Shown in pieces: positions 23,701 through 35,114 of a stretch of DNA of 64,000 bases (positions within the stretch are counted from its first letter, which is position 1; each line of letters opens with the position of its first letter). The position numbers and the translations under genes are program-made. The notes under the pieces are model-generated. The model worked only from the letters and a program-made list of their open reading frames with translations. It was not told where the DNA came from and searched no databases. The stretch comes from Acrasis kona (lineage: Eukaryota; Heterolobosea; Eutetramitea; Acrasida; Acrasidae): positions 28,194 to 92,193 of the forward strand of contig JAOPGA020000732.1 of assembly GCA_026419775.2 (NCBI GenBank). Reading direction: 5' to 3'.

Positions 23701-26700
23701 ATGACGTGAATAAAGTGAGCGCTCCCATGATCGACGGAGCTCTTCAAATGTTCAATGATGAATTTCAAATCAAGAGATTTAAAATTAAAAGTAGTATTTT
23801 GAAATCAATTGAAATTTTACAAATGAGAATCAGATACGAACAATCGGGCGATGCATCAGATGATGAACATGATGATGATTCTGAAGATGGCGAAAATGAA
23901 AAAAATGGTGAAATTTCGAATCACAACGTTAAGAATGTCAAAAGACATGATGATCACGAAAAGTATTTAATTGATCAATCTAAATTAATTCCAAGACCAA
24001 TGTGCGTTCAATTCAAATGTACAATTTCGTCCATTTCGTTATGCATGTCATCATCTACACCTTGTTATCGATCATTATCATTACGTATCAATTCGCCTGC
24101 ATTATCATTAGAGACGAATCAATTCGGACGAGAACATTATGAATTCGATGCGCCTCGAATTTACATTTTGAATGATTTGAATTCGAATGTAATGAGCAAT
24201 GTCGATTTGAATGTTAAAATTTCCACCATGCAACACGAACCATCCGACGATATGGTCAATAGAATTGTATCGATGCATTTGAGTCCCATTAGGATTCAAT
24301 TCTATTTTAATGATTTGAAATTGATTTTTAGAATTTTACAACAATTGGAACTCGTCAACAATCAAGAATCAATTTTGGATCAAGATCAAGAAGCTTCTCT
24401 CGATATCGAAACCAATGAACAAGATGTCGATGACGAAGAAGAAATGGATACGACCAGTGCATTCGAAATGAGCGTTCGAAAGAGAAGATGCGAAAAACAA
24501 TTTGATTTACGAAATGCGAGAGATGAGCATTCGCAAATTCTAATCAGTCGGTATTTGATCCTGGAACATGTTCCTTTTGATTTTGAATTTATAATTGATG
24601 ATGATCACTTTGAGTCGAATGGAGTGGTGACTCCCATTTTGAAATGTGAAATTTCACATTTGGAAATTTCTAATTCTGAATATATCAGTAAACAATTCAA
24701 AGCAAGTGATGAATACAATGTTTCGAATTATTCAACATTTGTGATGAAATCCAATGCGTCGCTCAAGTTGACCGTCGAGTACTTTAATACAAAATTAGGA
24801 GAGTGGGAACCTATATTGGAACCTTGTTTGTTCAAAGTGACATTTGATTCGTTACCGATTCAATCACAATTACAAATCAAGTCAACCAAGAATTGGTTCA
24901 CCGGAAATTCAACAGATGTTGTGACGGTACCCCAATCACATCGAGTCACCATGAATAATGATGGTTTGGAATTTACGTGTTCCAAATTAATCATTCTAAA
25001 TGCAAGTAATGTGTTTACGAGATGGCAATCTGATTTCGATCAACCAATCACCAAACGATTCAACAAACCAAAACCATTCGAAATTAGAAATTGTAGCGGG
25101 TGCTTGGTTGAGTACACTTATGATGGTCAACTGGTCACATGTGAAGATTACCAATCGTGTCCATTACCAAATCAACCATCCGTTGTAACCATCGCCATCA
25201 ATTCTGCATCCTATCAAATCAATCCCAGAAGAATCGGAGTTTATTCCGTCATGGTTGACCAACAAATAAGAGCAGCCATCGAAGCACAAGTAATAAACTC
25301 CGTACACGTCATCACCATTCGATCGCTATTCAAAATAACCAACCGATCCAGTCAACCCATTTCCATTGGTGCATGTTTGGATCGAGATCAAGTTTACAAT
25401 ATCGGAGAAATACAACCCGACCAAGATGCCAACGTACCGATCCAATATGCCAGCGCATCACTAAGAGTCATGTTCGATAAACACTCCGAATGGTCGCCCA
25501 TGAGTCAACCACTGCCCGATCTACTACACAACATCAACACCATCCAATCAATCAACTTGGAAAACGTTCAAAGCATTTACTTGTGTCCACAACCAGATAA
25601 CTTGTCCATAGAAATCAAAGATTCATTAAGCATACGCAACTTGATGTTCTGCGACATGAATGTGAGCGTTGTTCAAATTTACAATGGTGACGAAATTACG
25701 CCATTGGTCAGAAATTTGGATTTGAAGATTGGACAAATTCATGTATTGACCAATGTGAATTTATCGTTGGATGTGATCTTATTCATCAACTCGATGGACC
25801 AAATACCATGGTCTAATCCCGTTGGATCGGTGATCAGGAGCGTGAGCAGCACCGAAGATTCACAATTACAAGTGATGCATCACGATTCGAAATTTAACTT
25901 GTCGTTGAGTTATTCTAATCACGTAGCCAATGGACCAGTGAAACAAGTGAGCGTTTATAGTCCCTATTGGATCGTCGATCACACTCATCAAGATTTGAAC
26001 ATTTCTGATCAAACCGTAAATTCCTATCGAGATTTGATCAAGATGAAATTCAAAAATCATCATCATCATCAAATTCATGCCGTCAACAACAATACCGTCA
26101 TGAGTCAACATGTGATTCCATTCCAATTCGAAAATTCAAAACACGAAAAAATCAAATTCAAATTGAACGAATCAGATTGGAGCGATTCGTTTGATTTGGA
26201 TCATTTGAAAAACAATCAAAAAGATGTAATCAAATGTAACAATGGAAACGTGAGATTTGATTTGGGCATTCATAGAAAAGATGGAGATGGCGATTTGAAA
26301 TTAACCAAAATCATCACCATCACCAGTTTATACATTTTAACAAATCAAACACAAAATATAATAACCGCCCATCACATCAACGATCATCACCAAATTGCAC
26401 AGCAATGGACGTTATCGCCCAATCAATGCATTGATTTGTATCACGATCAATTCATGATCAAATCAGATTCCATCCGATTACAATTCTCAACGAACGATGG
26501 TTACAAGAGCATCGGAAGCGTATTGAGCGACGTTGTCAGCAAGAGAAGACACAAAATGACCAACGGATCTGAATTTCAACAATTCACGATCGAAAGTAAA
26601 TATCAATGGGGNGCCATCGTAATCAGCATCAGTAACATTGACGATTCCATTCCTCCTTATTACATCAAAAATGAATTAAATCATCATTCGATTCAATTAT

Positions 26701-28004
26701 CACAAAAGGGATTGGATGCAAATCGTAAATGGATCGTACCGCCTCATAGCGAATTCGAATATACGTGGGACGATGAGAGCTCTAATCACTTGCTGATTTT
26801 ATCTGCTCAAGATGGATCGAATCGAATCGAAATTGATCCCAATCAGGAATTCGATGGCGTGAATTGGATCATTTCGAACGGGTCGATTCATGCGGTCATT
26901 TCATGTCACCCATGTGGTGATTTGGTCGATTCGAATGCATTGGTTCAAATCATCATTAGTGATTTGAACGATCCCATCATCATGAATCAAGATTTGACGG
27001 GTGTTGATGATTTGATGGTGAATGCATCCTTCAAATCTCCATCACTGATTGATTCGTCCGATGTGTTATTTAATTTCATGTTCGATGGTTTACGCGTGGG
27101 ATTGAGTTTGATTGATTCCGATTTGAATCGTGAAATTGCCAATTTGAATGTGAATCACGTTGAATTGAATTATCAATCCAAAAGCGATGAATCATCATGT
27201 TTCGAATTCATGATTCATGAGTTACAAATGGACACTTTTGTAAAGAATTGTTATTTCCCTGTATTATTACAATCCAAACAAGATGCATTCTTACACTTGA
27301 TCATGAATCGAATCAAACAATCGGATCCAAATGTACAAAAATTTAAAATTTTACAATTAATGTTGAATGAGTTTAACATTAGCGTGGATACTTATTTCAT
27401 GGAATATGCTTATGGTCTGTATCAAGATTATTTGGATGCTCAACCGAAAGATTATTCTCAAATTGTAAAGGATTCCATTCGGTCAACCGAGTCGGTAATT
27501 CTCACCAAACAAGTAGATCAAGAAGATCAAACAACGCTGTATCACTTTGAGAGAATGTATTTGAGCGACATTCAAACATTTGCATCTTTACGATTTGATC
27601 GAGATGCATCTCCCGAGGGATTACTCCCCGATAACATTATCATTTCTGCCTTTAATAAGGTCAGGTTGACCGTCGATGATGCTCCTATACAATTGAATCA
27701 TTTTATGATGAATGATACTCAAATCACATGGGGCGAATTGATGAAGAGATTACAAAATTATTATTTGGGTGATTTGAAGGATCAGTTATTAAAAATAGCA
27801 TCATCGGTAAGGGTTGGAAAAGGCGATCATCATCAACCAATGACTTTTGGTAAACACAGGAAATTATCGTTGAGGAGATTGAGGAGGAGATCGGTAAATC
27901 ATGATGATAAAGTTGATCAAGCGCGTAGATATAGGGAACAAAGACCTTTGGGCGATGATGGTTTGATTATAAAATATGATCAATCAGGATCGAAATTAAA
28001 TTGA
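17706..28004 (+). CDS. VPS13: VPS13-family bridge-like lipid transfer protein
   Basis: VPS13 proteins form a long hydrophobic groove that moves phospholipids between organelles at contact sites. The N-terminal chorein signature is clear: MFESL, LLVQTLGDYIEGFDP, then after a 35-nt intron CIQLENLTIKKSALDYFDVP and IEIRVPWTTLLTDS. Four more exons carry KYTIxx / YLIEPFHGTADMEW / WWKHTIKCLKKEIKG / YREIAKKEM with introns of 37-42 nt, followed by one uninterrupted exon from about 19081 to 28004. The total is about 3,300 residues, in the normal VPS13 range. Later regions include a VAB-like beta-rich part (NRSSQPISIGACLDRDQVYN; about 25.3 kb) and a basic C terminus (RRLRRRSVNHDD, RRYREQRPLGDDG). The big exon is unusually rich in Asn, Asp, His, Gln and Ile. 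There is one undetermined base at 26612. Confidence 0.95.
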
Positions 28005-28241
28005 TGTGGATCATTTGTAATTAAAAGTTTTATTTTTGTTTTATATAATTGAGAATGTTGCAATATTTTCGTCAATATGTTTGTATCTATTAGATCGCCA
28101 TTAACTGGAATGGCCTTCCACATTCCGTCACCGCTATTTACTGGAATCTTTCATTTCACCATTATACCTAAAAACATTATCTTCAAAAGTAAAACAACCG
28201 TGTCCTTCTATCCTCTCACATAATTCGACTTGATACTCCAT
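27980..28241 (-). CDS. small spliced gene with a MORN-like motif, antisense to the VPS13 3' end
   Basis: Exon 1 (28142-28241) and exon 2 (27980-28104) are joined by a 37-nt intron with GTAAAT donor and TTCCAG acceptor, giving exactly 75 codons. Exon 1 reads MEYQVELCERIEGHGCFTFE and continues FRYNGEMKD, which resembles a MORN repeat (GxGxFxFxxxxxYxGEMKxG). The second exon is hydrophilic and ends FNFDPD. The last 25 nt overlap the VPS13 coding end on the other strand, a convergent overlap. One degenerate MORN repeat is not enough to assign a role. Without the splice both exons run into stops. Confidence 0.5.
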
Positions 28242-28400
28242 TTTGTAAAAAAATAGATTGAGCGGGAAATACAAGTGGTCGATTAACACTAAACGTTTAT
28301 CTCATCATTCTCTTATTAAGCCGAACTAGGTTATTTACGAGAGGATGATGTCTCAATTTTGTTTAAAGTTGACTCATTCAACTTTGAGAAAGATTACAAT

Positions 28401-29965
28401 ATGACATCAAACACAAGCTTCACTTTTGGATCAGGTGGAGGATTGTCTTCTTTTATTCAACCAAGCACAAACTTTGGCGCAAGCACAACGACTGCTCCAT
28501 CTACAGGATTCAACTTTGGGCAGCCTGCGACCACCGCTTCAACAACTGCGCCCTCAACTGGGTTTTGTACGTATACAAATACATACACACATTAACAATT
28601 TAAGCGTTTGGACAAACGACCGCACCAGCGTCGACAGGGTTTAGTTTTGGAAACACATCAACACCAGCCACAACAGGACAAACAACCGGATTCGGTAGCA
28701 GTACCACAGGAAGTGGCTTTGGGGGTAACACAGGGTTTAACTTTGGCCAACCCGCTGCAACAACGACCTCGACAACAACCGGATTCGGCAGTACCACAGG
28801 AAGTGGCTTCGGAGGTAATACAGGATTTAACTTTGGCCAACCTGCTGCTACAACTACCCAACCAAACTCATTTTCGTTCAACTTACCTCAAACAAACACA
28901 CAAACTGGTTTTGGATTCGGTAATCAAACAATCAACCAGCCTGAAAGTACTTTCTTTTTCTTTTTTTGCACTAACACCAAAAAGGAAATCCAGTTGATGT
29001 GCAGGTTCAACAAATTTTCGATCAGTACAATCCAAAGATGAAAAGTTGCAGATTCACAGTAATTCTTATAGAGTTGTGACATTTTAACATATCGTAGCAC
29101 TTTTTCTATAATTTACCAAGAGACGAAAACAAGGATGGTGTCAAGTTACCAAGGCCTCTAACCGTGGAGGATGAGAGGAATCTACTATTAAAGGAGTGGA
29201 GCACAGTCATTAATCCTGATGTGTGGAACGAAGCACAAACCGGATCCAATAATCCTGATCCACAAAAGTATGTATTTTTATTCATCTTTTCGTTACATTT
29301 CATAGGTACTATGCAGTTCCCGCTAGATCCTTCTCAGACGTACGTGACCGTGTGACTGTGCAACAAGAACGAACTGAGAGGATGATTCAAACGTTACAAT
29401 TAGCGTCCACAAAACTAGACAAATTAAAACAAAAGGAAGCAAGAACACAAAAGTATATATTGACACCATGTTGAGAGAAAATCATTAACCTTTAAAGTAA
29501 CGTCAACAGAGTAAAGGAGGAACATTTGAGACTATACATGAGAGTCCTCAGCATACAGAGAGTATTGGAAGTTTTGATGCAAAAAGGTAAAAATAACTTT
29601 TTTAACATTCATCATTTTCTAGGTCAACCACTCAACAGTGACGATGTCGCACTTCGTAATTACTTGACAAGCTTACTTCGCGAACTACAAAAACCAAGTC
29701 AATACAGAGGAAGGTTGAATGAATTGAAGCCACAATTAAATTATCACCTAAGTCAACCAATGATGGTGATTGACGATAAGAGCGTGAGCGACGAAGAAAC
29801 AATGAAGTAAGCATTCATGCGAATACTTTTTTAACATGTTGTAGAAATGTTCATGGATTTTTAGTTCAACAAACTCAAGGACTGGCAAAACTAATGGATG
29901 TAATAAACAAAGACACTACAGATGTTGCATTTGTGACCAAACAACTTCAAACAGTGAGAAAATAA
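28401..29965 (+). CDS. NUP54: nucleoporin Nup54 (FG-repeat, central channel)
   Basis: Nup54 sits in the Nup62-Nup58-Nup54 complex that forms the nuclear-pore central channel. The N-terminal exons are FG repeats (FGSGGGLSSF, FNFGQPA, GFGGNTGFNFGQP, NTQTGFGFGNQ), the expected transport-receptor binding sites. After an intron, the conserved alpha/beta region reads HYFYNLPRDENKDGVKLPRP and NNPDPQKYYAVPARSFSDVR. A coiled coil then includes EEHLRLYMRVLSIQRVLEVL, the family's central motif. Eight or so short introns (about 35-40 nt) are readable, among them GTACGT..TTTAAG at about 28568-28605. The protein ends KQLQTVRK at 29965. Confidence 0.93.
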
Positions 29966-30113
29966 AAACACTTTTAATGTTATCTCTTGTCCATTACGGT
30001 GTTTGTCCTCCTCTTATTATATTTATACAAACCCTTCCATAATCAAAACAAAACTTGTTGGTGAAAATTGAACCAAACGTTTCGTTTTTTGGCGCTTGTT
30101 CGCCTCTAGATTT

Positions 30114-30367
30114 TCACATTCTCTTATCCTGAATGGGATAAAGTAAAACCTTCAGATTCCTAAAAGTACATAGGATCGGGTTTGAATTGGATGGATCTAC
30201 GGAATGACCAATCTCAACAAATCAACTTCATCGTAATTCCTTTGATTTTGACTAGTTGGTCAAGATAACCATGTCGGGGCATGTCCTAAATATAATTTAT
30301 GTATGTTTTTGAAGAATTTATTAATATCTTACAAAAGTTTAGCCGGCGGTTCTTGATTGGTGAACAT
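30114..30367 (-). CDS. possible small spliced gene
   Basis: An ATG at 30367 (MFTNQEPPAKL) can be spliced through an 81-nt intron (GTAAGA..AACTAG) and a 41-nt intron (GTAGAT..TTTTAG) to give about 43 residues with YDEVDLLRLVIPNLKVLLYP. The hydrophobic pattern is plausible, but the length is marginal and the family unknown. The remainder of 29966-30390 shows nothing else and should contain the SDR promoter. Confidence 0.25.
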
Positions 30368-30390
30368 ACAAATTATTTTGAAAGCAAATC

Positions 30391-31407
30391 ATGTCCGCAA
30401 ACATAACAGCAATCCTTAACCCGATTACGGATGCCTTGTCTGACCGTCAGAGGTTCATTCAATTACTGCAAGACCATTACTGCGAGCACTCATCTCGATT
30501 TTTGCTATTTGTCACCACTTGCATAGCAGTTGCTATCATTTCGTACTACATCTGCAAAGAAATTTATGAGAGGATTAACCAACAAGATTTAAAAGGAAGG
30601 CTCGTGCTCATAACAGGTGGTGCAAGTGGCATTGGTAGAATTATGGCAAGAAGATTTATTCAAGAAGGTGCAAGAGTTGTTATTTGGGACGTTCACCAGG
30701 AAAACATGAAGATTACACTTGAAGAATTGGGAAAAGACTCCACCAAGTGCAAAGGCTACATAGTAGACATTTGTGATTATGCAAAGGTTTATGCCGTGGC
30801 AAAACAAGTAGAGCAGGACATGGGCCCAGTAGACATTTTGATTAACAATGCCGGCATTGTGAGCGGAAAAAAGATTTTAGAGTGCTCAGAGAAGAGTCTA
30901 ATTGATACAGTTAACGTCAATTTGGTCTCTCATTTTTGGACGGTTAGAGCTTTCCTCGGAGGCATGAAGCAAAGAGGTTACGGACACATTGTGACGGTTG
31001 CCTCTGCAGCTGGTATCTTTGGAATGAAACATTTATCCGACTATGCCGCCAGCAAGTTTGGCTGTGTTGGTTTCGGAGAGAGCTTGAGGTTTGAACTCAA
31101 GGCGGAAGGCATCCATGACAAGATCTCCACCACCATTGTGTGCCCATACTTTATCAACACTGGAATGTTTGACGGAGTGACTAGTGCACATAACCTCATG
31201 CCCATCCTTGAACCTGATTACGTCGTGGATAAAATCATGACGGGAATTAAGAGAAAATATGAAGTCGTCATCGCACCCCGTATGGTCTATGTAGGAATGT
31301 TAGGAAAGGCCATATCGCCCGTTTGGTTCGTTGATGCATGTATGACATTTTTCACACGTGATGCTATGAATGGTTTCAAGGGTCGCGCACACACTAAGCA
31401 GGAGTAG
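30391..31407 (+). CDS. membrane-anchored short-chain dehydrogenase/reductase (SDR16C/HSD17B11-like)
   Basis: SDRs oxidise or reduce hydroxyl/keto groups of lipids, steroids or retinoids with NAD(P). The intronless frame gives 338 residues. An N-terminal membrane segment (FLLFVTTCIAVAIISYYICK) precedes the Rossmann fold. Motifs present are TGGASGIG (cofactor loop), NNAG, and the active-site YAASK with an upstream VASAAG Ser. PYFINTG matches the usual P-G/N motif after the active site. The layout is like endoplasmic-reticulum or lipid-droplet enzymes of the HSD17B11/13 and DHRS group. The aspartate in VIWDVHQ suggests NAD preference (inference). Confidence 0.93.
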   Translation: MSANITAILNPITDALSDRQRFIQLLQDHYCEHSSRFLLFVTTCIAVAIISYYICKEIYERINQQDLKGRLVLITGGASGIGRIMARRFIQEGARVVIWDVHQENMKITLEELGKDSTKCKGYIVDICDYAKVYAVAKQVEQDMGPVDILINNAGIVSGKKILECSEKSLIDTVNVNLVSHFWTVRAFLGGMKQRGYGHIVTVASAAGIFGMKHLSDYAASKFGCVGFGESLRFELKAEGIHDKISTTIVCPYFINTGMFDGVTSAHNLMPILEPDYVVDKIMTGIKRKYEVVIAPRMVYVGMLGKAISPVWFVDACMTFFTRDAMNGFKGRAHTKQE

Positions 31408-31830
31408 TCCAAATTTTTAAACCTCACCATCATGTACTTGTAAATATATAGTTTTTATTGATTCGCTTGTTTTACATTTGTTGTGTTTGTATCCGACGAA
31501 GTTTGTTGACCGCAGCCCTGTCAGACTGAAAAAAAGACTTGAAAAAAGTTCACAAGATACAAGATGATCAAGGCAGGTACTCGTACAGGACTTAGCAAAG
31601 CCATTGAGACATCAACAAGAGTTTCAGAATAAAAATCTGGACATTGGTCTTTTAACGTGATTGTAAGATACTCCGATAGAATTACCTGATGTGGGTTTGG
31701 CCGCGAAGTGCAAAATTAATATAAACCAAAGAATGGTTGCACTGTTGCACTTTTATTATTTGTTCATGTTCGTATTGTTTCTATTAGTGCATGTGCATGA
31801 CAATAATAATCCTAAATTGACCGTGTTTCG
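31408..31830. other. intergenic stretch without a convincing gene
   Basis: The 3' flank of the SDR gene is followed by AT-rich sequence. A 22-codon frame starting at 31563 (MIKAGTRTGLSKAIE) is the only ATG frame with a protein-like look and is too short to support alone. Confidence 0.4.
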
Positions 31831-32184
31831 TCACCACCGCTCCTTGTGAAACCGTAGTTTAGGCTTCTGTGTCGAATGTACGTTGGAAACAAAGTCTTCA
31901 AACTCATTATCATGTATTTCTACTTCTTCTTGGTTTTTAGGTCTCCTACCTCTGTTTCTCTTTATTTTTTTACTGCACTCCTCTTGTTTGTTCATTTCAG
32001 GAGGTTTAATCTCTATTTGAACCGTAGTGTTTGATGCATGCGTTGTCACGACACCATATTCATTAGAAGACCAACGAAGTCCCTCCTGCAGCAATTCTTC
32101 TAAGCTTTCTTCGCGAAGAACATAAGAAATACCCTCGTGTGTAATGTGCTTGTTATTCCAACCATCTTCTTTTTTCTCTGTCAT
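31831..32184 (-). CDS. small basic/acidic protein with AT-hook-like motif
   Basis: A single exon of 117 residues runs from an ATG at 32184 (MTEKKEDGWNNKHITHEGIS). Residues around 78-84 read RNRGRRPKNQ, which resembles an AT-hook core (RGRP) with flanking Lys/Arg. The rest is hydrophilic and Glu-rich (EESLEELLQEGLRW). It may be nuclear, binding AT-rich DNA, but that rests on one short motif. The family is not recognised. Its start is 82 bp from the start of a diverging small gene. Confidence 0.55.
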   Translation of the reverse strand: MTEKKEDGWNNKHITHEGISYVLREESLEELLQEGLRWSSNEYGVVTTHASNTTVQIEIKPPEMNKQEECSKKIKRNRGRRPKNQEEVEIHDNEFEDFVSNVHSTQKPKLRFHKERW

Positions 32185-32266
32185 CCACTATGTGTACTAT
32201 TTGCTCACTTTGGCCAAGCCGCTGTTTTATTTTCGAGAACTTCCGTTACCTTTTTTGTCAGTACCT

Positions 32267-32483
32267 ATGCTACCCAAACCATCCAATCTCCAACGACCGA
32301 ATCAAAAAAAGAATCTCGTCGATAATATTGGTAAACTCATTGTAAATTAATAGCACAAGCCGAGGTGGAATTGTGAAGGGGGTTGAATTGCCCTCTAAAT
32401 GAAGGAAGGTGGATAACGGATTAAGAAAGACAGGAGGGCTGTTCTCCCGTTGTTTGCCAATCATTCGACAATTTACTTTCTAG
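32267..32483 (+). CDS. small spliced gene, 53 residues
   Basis: Three exons (32267-32330, 32354-32372, 32405-32483) separated by introns of 23 nt (GTAAAC..AATAG) and 32 nt (GTGAAG..TGAAG) add up to exactly 54 codons. The product starts MLPKPSNLQRPNQKKNLVD and ends LFSRCLPIIRQFTF, and it is basic. I do not recognise it. The middle exon is only 19 nt long. The need for two very short introns is the main doubt. Confidence 0.35.
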
Positions 32484-32632
32484 AGTGATTTAAATGTGCG
32501 ACCGATTTGAGACGAACATCTCAAGTACCACTTACTGTTAGAGAGGGGACAAAATAGTTGTAACCACTACATTGACGGATTGTTTGTGGCCAATTGGTGA
32601 TTTTACATTTTTGTGACAAAAACTGAAATTCT
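32484..32632. other. short gap between converging small genes
   Basis: No feature is supported here. It contains the 3' ends of the two converging small genes. Confidence 0.4.
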
Positions 32633-32868
32633 TTATTTCGCCAATACTCTCGGTAGTTCACACAAAGAAATGTATTGGAATACTTCACCACTGCCAATGT
32701 CCCACGTTTCTTCGGTTGTTTGATATGTCCTCATCTGATCTGTTATAATTGCAGTGGCTGCATCTAGTACTTGTTTGTCTTCAATTGTATCAATAGACCT
32801 GTTGTCATGTGTCGAAAACTTATAAAAGAATGGTCATATAAAAGTATTTCAATTGGACATGCATTTAC
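32633..32868 (-). CDS. 3' exon of an unrecognised gene
   Basis: An exon at 32633-32818 reads FSTHDNRSIDTIEDKQVLDA, continues ITDQMRTYQTTEETWDIGSG and ends ELPRVLAK before TAA. The composition is strongly protein-like and the stop is followed by AATAAAG-like sequence. Upstream, 32819-32868 looks like an intron (GTAAAT..TATAAG). The preceding exon was not found in a compatible frame, so the 5' end is missing. Confidence 0.4.
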
Positions 32869-33004
32869 AGTAGTTGTTTGACTTTAGGAGAACGTAAATT
32901 TTATTTTTTCAACGTATCAAGAATTATCCATAAGAGCTTTGGTTGGCAACCAAAGGTATAAAGCGCGACCCGATTGGACAAACAATTATATCTCAGAAAA
33001 AACG

Positions 33005-33570
33005 ATGCAAAGCGCATTAATCTTCGCTCTGTTAGTTTTGGTCGCAACTGCCATGGCTCAAGGTGTTGTTCAAGATTTCACCCAGGACGAAATTAACTCC
33101 ATCCTCAGCGCCCACAACTACGCCAGAAGCTCTGTTGGTGTTTCAGGAGTCACTTGGAGCGCCACCACTGCCCAGTTCGCCAAGAACTACGCCGTAAAGT
33201 GCCTCTCGTCCAACAAGGTGTTGATGGATCATAATCCCAACAGAAACAACAACGGAGTCTACTTGGGGGAGAACATCTATGCATTCACTGGAGATAAGGC
33301 TAGTGGGTTCGATGCTTCAATGAACTGGATTCAGGAAAGCAGGGATTACAACTACAGCACGAACACTTGTGCTCCCAACAAGATTTGTGGACATTACACC
33401 CAAGTTGTAAGTTTTACTACTCGTTGTGTTTTTTTACTAATGCTCAGGTTTGGAGGAGTAGTACAAAGATTGGATGTGCTAGAGTCAAGTGTAGCAACAT
33501 TCAGTATGGTGCCACTGTTTTGTGCAACTATGAGCCAGGAGGAAACTATAACGGACAAAAACCATACTAG
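33005..33570 (+). CDS. secreted CAP/SCP (PR-1-like) protein
   Basis: CAP-superfamily proteins are extracellular and bind sterols, lipids or other ligands. A signal peptide is evident at the start ([20 protein letters not shown]). The mature part has the CAP fold: [20 protein letters not shown] with an H-N pair, LGENIYAF (CAP2-like), and [18 protein letters not shown], the CAP1 signature, interrupted after TQV by a 41-nt intron (33407-33447). [15 protein letters not shown] closes the domain (CAP2 signature). The length of about 175 residues is normal for single-domain members. Fungal and plant PR-1-like proteins are the closest in style. Confidence 0.95.
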
Positions 33571-33849
33571 AAGGTGTCTAATAAACTGAATGTTCTGCAA
33601 AAGTGTAATTTTATTTCATGTGTGTTTTGCGTCCATACGGTATAACCTTAATGTATGCATCGAAGAGGAATTGATCTCATTGCTCACACACTATGTATGG
33701 GGCTCACTACTACGTTCACAGTGCCTTTGTCGGAGCTTAATTTATGACCAGAGAACGATTTCCAGTAGTTACCATCGAAGAGAAGGGGAAAACGCCGACT
33801 AAAAAAATGCACTTTTTCTTTGTCAACTTATTCAAATTTTAATTTTAGA

Positions 33850-35097
33850 ATGTTCAGACCTGGCTCTCCAGGTGTGTCAAGGGTATTTAACAACAGACCT
33901 ACTTCCGCTGGTTTTCGAAGGCCAAAAAAAACTAAACAGCCGGGGAGACATGTGGTTCTAAGAAGACACGACGACAACGAACTCGTATTTCAAATTCCAA
34001 TAGGGATATTTCACGACCTGTTCAGCGATATTTTTGTTTTAAAACATATTTGTGCGACACATTGCAACGTGGACTTGAATACAATTCAATTCGAAGACAA
34101 TGTCGGAGGGAAGCTGTTAGCTATTCGTGACATTGAATATGCTAGCAAATCTAGAAGCGACATATATCTTTGTGGAACGAGAACGGAGTCTCCAACAAAA
34201 AAAATAACCAAAGCAGACGTGGACGGTATCATACACCCCCAGCAACCACACTATACCTACCTTATAATGCAACCACAACAAGCATCTCCACCTATACAAC
34301 TTTCCCCTCCTCAGCTACAAAATGCATTTCAAACACCTCCACCGCCAATACAACATGAAGCATCTACCCAAGTCACTCAAACAATATCATCGCATCCTAT
34401 ACCATCACCAACCAAACGCTTATCAAGAGAGCTATTAGTGCCTTTAAAAGAAGGACAAACATCGCGGCCGCATTCCTCAAGGTCAACGAACAGCTCAACT
34501 TGTTCATCAACATCTTCTCAGAACAATAGCAGCTCTGTACCGTCATGGTCCAGACATGAAGAATACATTGAAGAAGCTGTTTTAATATGTATGGATAAGA
34601 GCGAAAGCATGAACAAGCCATACGAGCGGCATAAGAGGCTCGATAAATGTAAACGAATGATAAATACAATACTACAAAACATGACGCAGGACGGTATATC
34701 TAGACAAGTTGGATTTATAAGTTTTAATAGGACAATAACGTACGACATCGAGCTCACACACGATTTTGCGGATATATATCACTATGCTGACAAGCTGACA
34801 GCTGGTGGTGAAAGTGCGCTCTACGATGCTTTATTTGAAGCGGGAAGAATACTACATAAAGTGGATAACGACATACAAAAGCAAATCATTGTAATAAGTG
34901 ACAGCTGCGATACGTGTAGTAATGTAAAATGCACCGAAGTGCAGAGAAAACTAAAACGGTGGGGAGTTGTCTGCAACATGTTTGTTTTTGATGAAGCTCT
35001 GAATGCAGGAACTAGAGAATGCGAAGCGTTATGCAAAGATACCGGAGGTATGTGCGAAAAAGTACGAACGGTATCGCTGGTCAAGTTATACAAATAA
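33850..35097 (+). CDS. VWA-domain protein with Pro/Ser-rich linker
   Basis: The first ATG in frame is at 33850 (MFRPGSPGVSRVF). The N-terminal 110 residues are basic and contain VLRRHDDNELVFQIPIGIFH, which could be a small beta-rich domain. A long Pro/Gln/Ser linker follows (QASPPIQLSPPQLQ; NSSTCSSTSSQNNSSS). From about residue 245 there is a von Willebrand A domain: AVLICMDKSESM (DxSxS MIDAS), GFISFNRTITYD, LTAGGESALYDALFEAGR and QKQIIVISDSCDT. This gives the TIDAS/MIDAS set needed for metal-dependent protein binding. No transmembrane segment or signal peptide is seen, so it is likely cytosolic. No orthologue is claimed. Confidence 0.8.
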   Translation: MFRPGSPGVSRVFNNRPTSAGFRRPKKTKQPGRHVVLRRHDDNELVFQIPIGIFHDLFSDIFVLKHICATHCNVDLNTIQFEDNVGGKLLAIRDIEYASKSRSDIYLCGTRTESPTKKITKADVDGIIHPQQPHYTYLIMQPQQASPPIQLSPPQLQNAFQTPPPPIQHEASTQVTQTISSHPIPSPTKRLSRELLVPLKEGQTSRPHSSRSTNSSTCSSTSSQNNSSSVPSWSRHEEYIEEAVLICMDKSESMNKPYERHKRLDKCKRMINTILQNMTQDGISRQVGFISFNRTITYDIELTHDFADIYHYADKLTAGGESALYDALFEAGRILHKVDNDIQKQIIVISDSCDTCSNVKCTEVQRKLKRWGVVCNMFVFDEALNAGTRECEALCKDTGGMCEKVRTVSLVKLYK

Positions 35098-35114
35098 ATA
35101 ATGTAGTTTTATTT

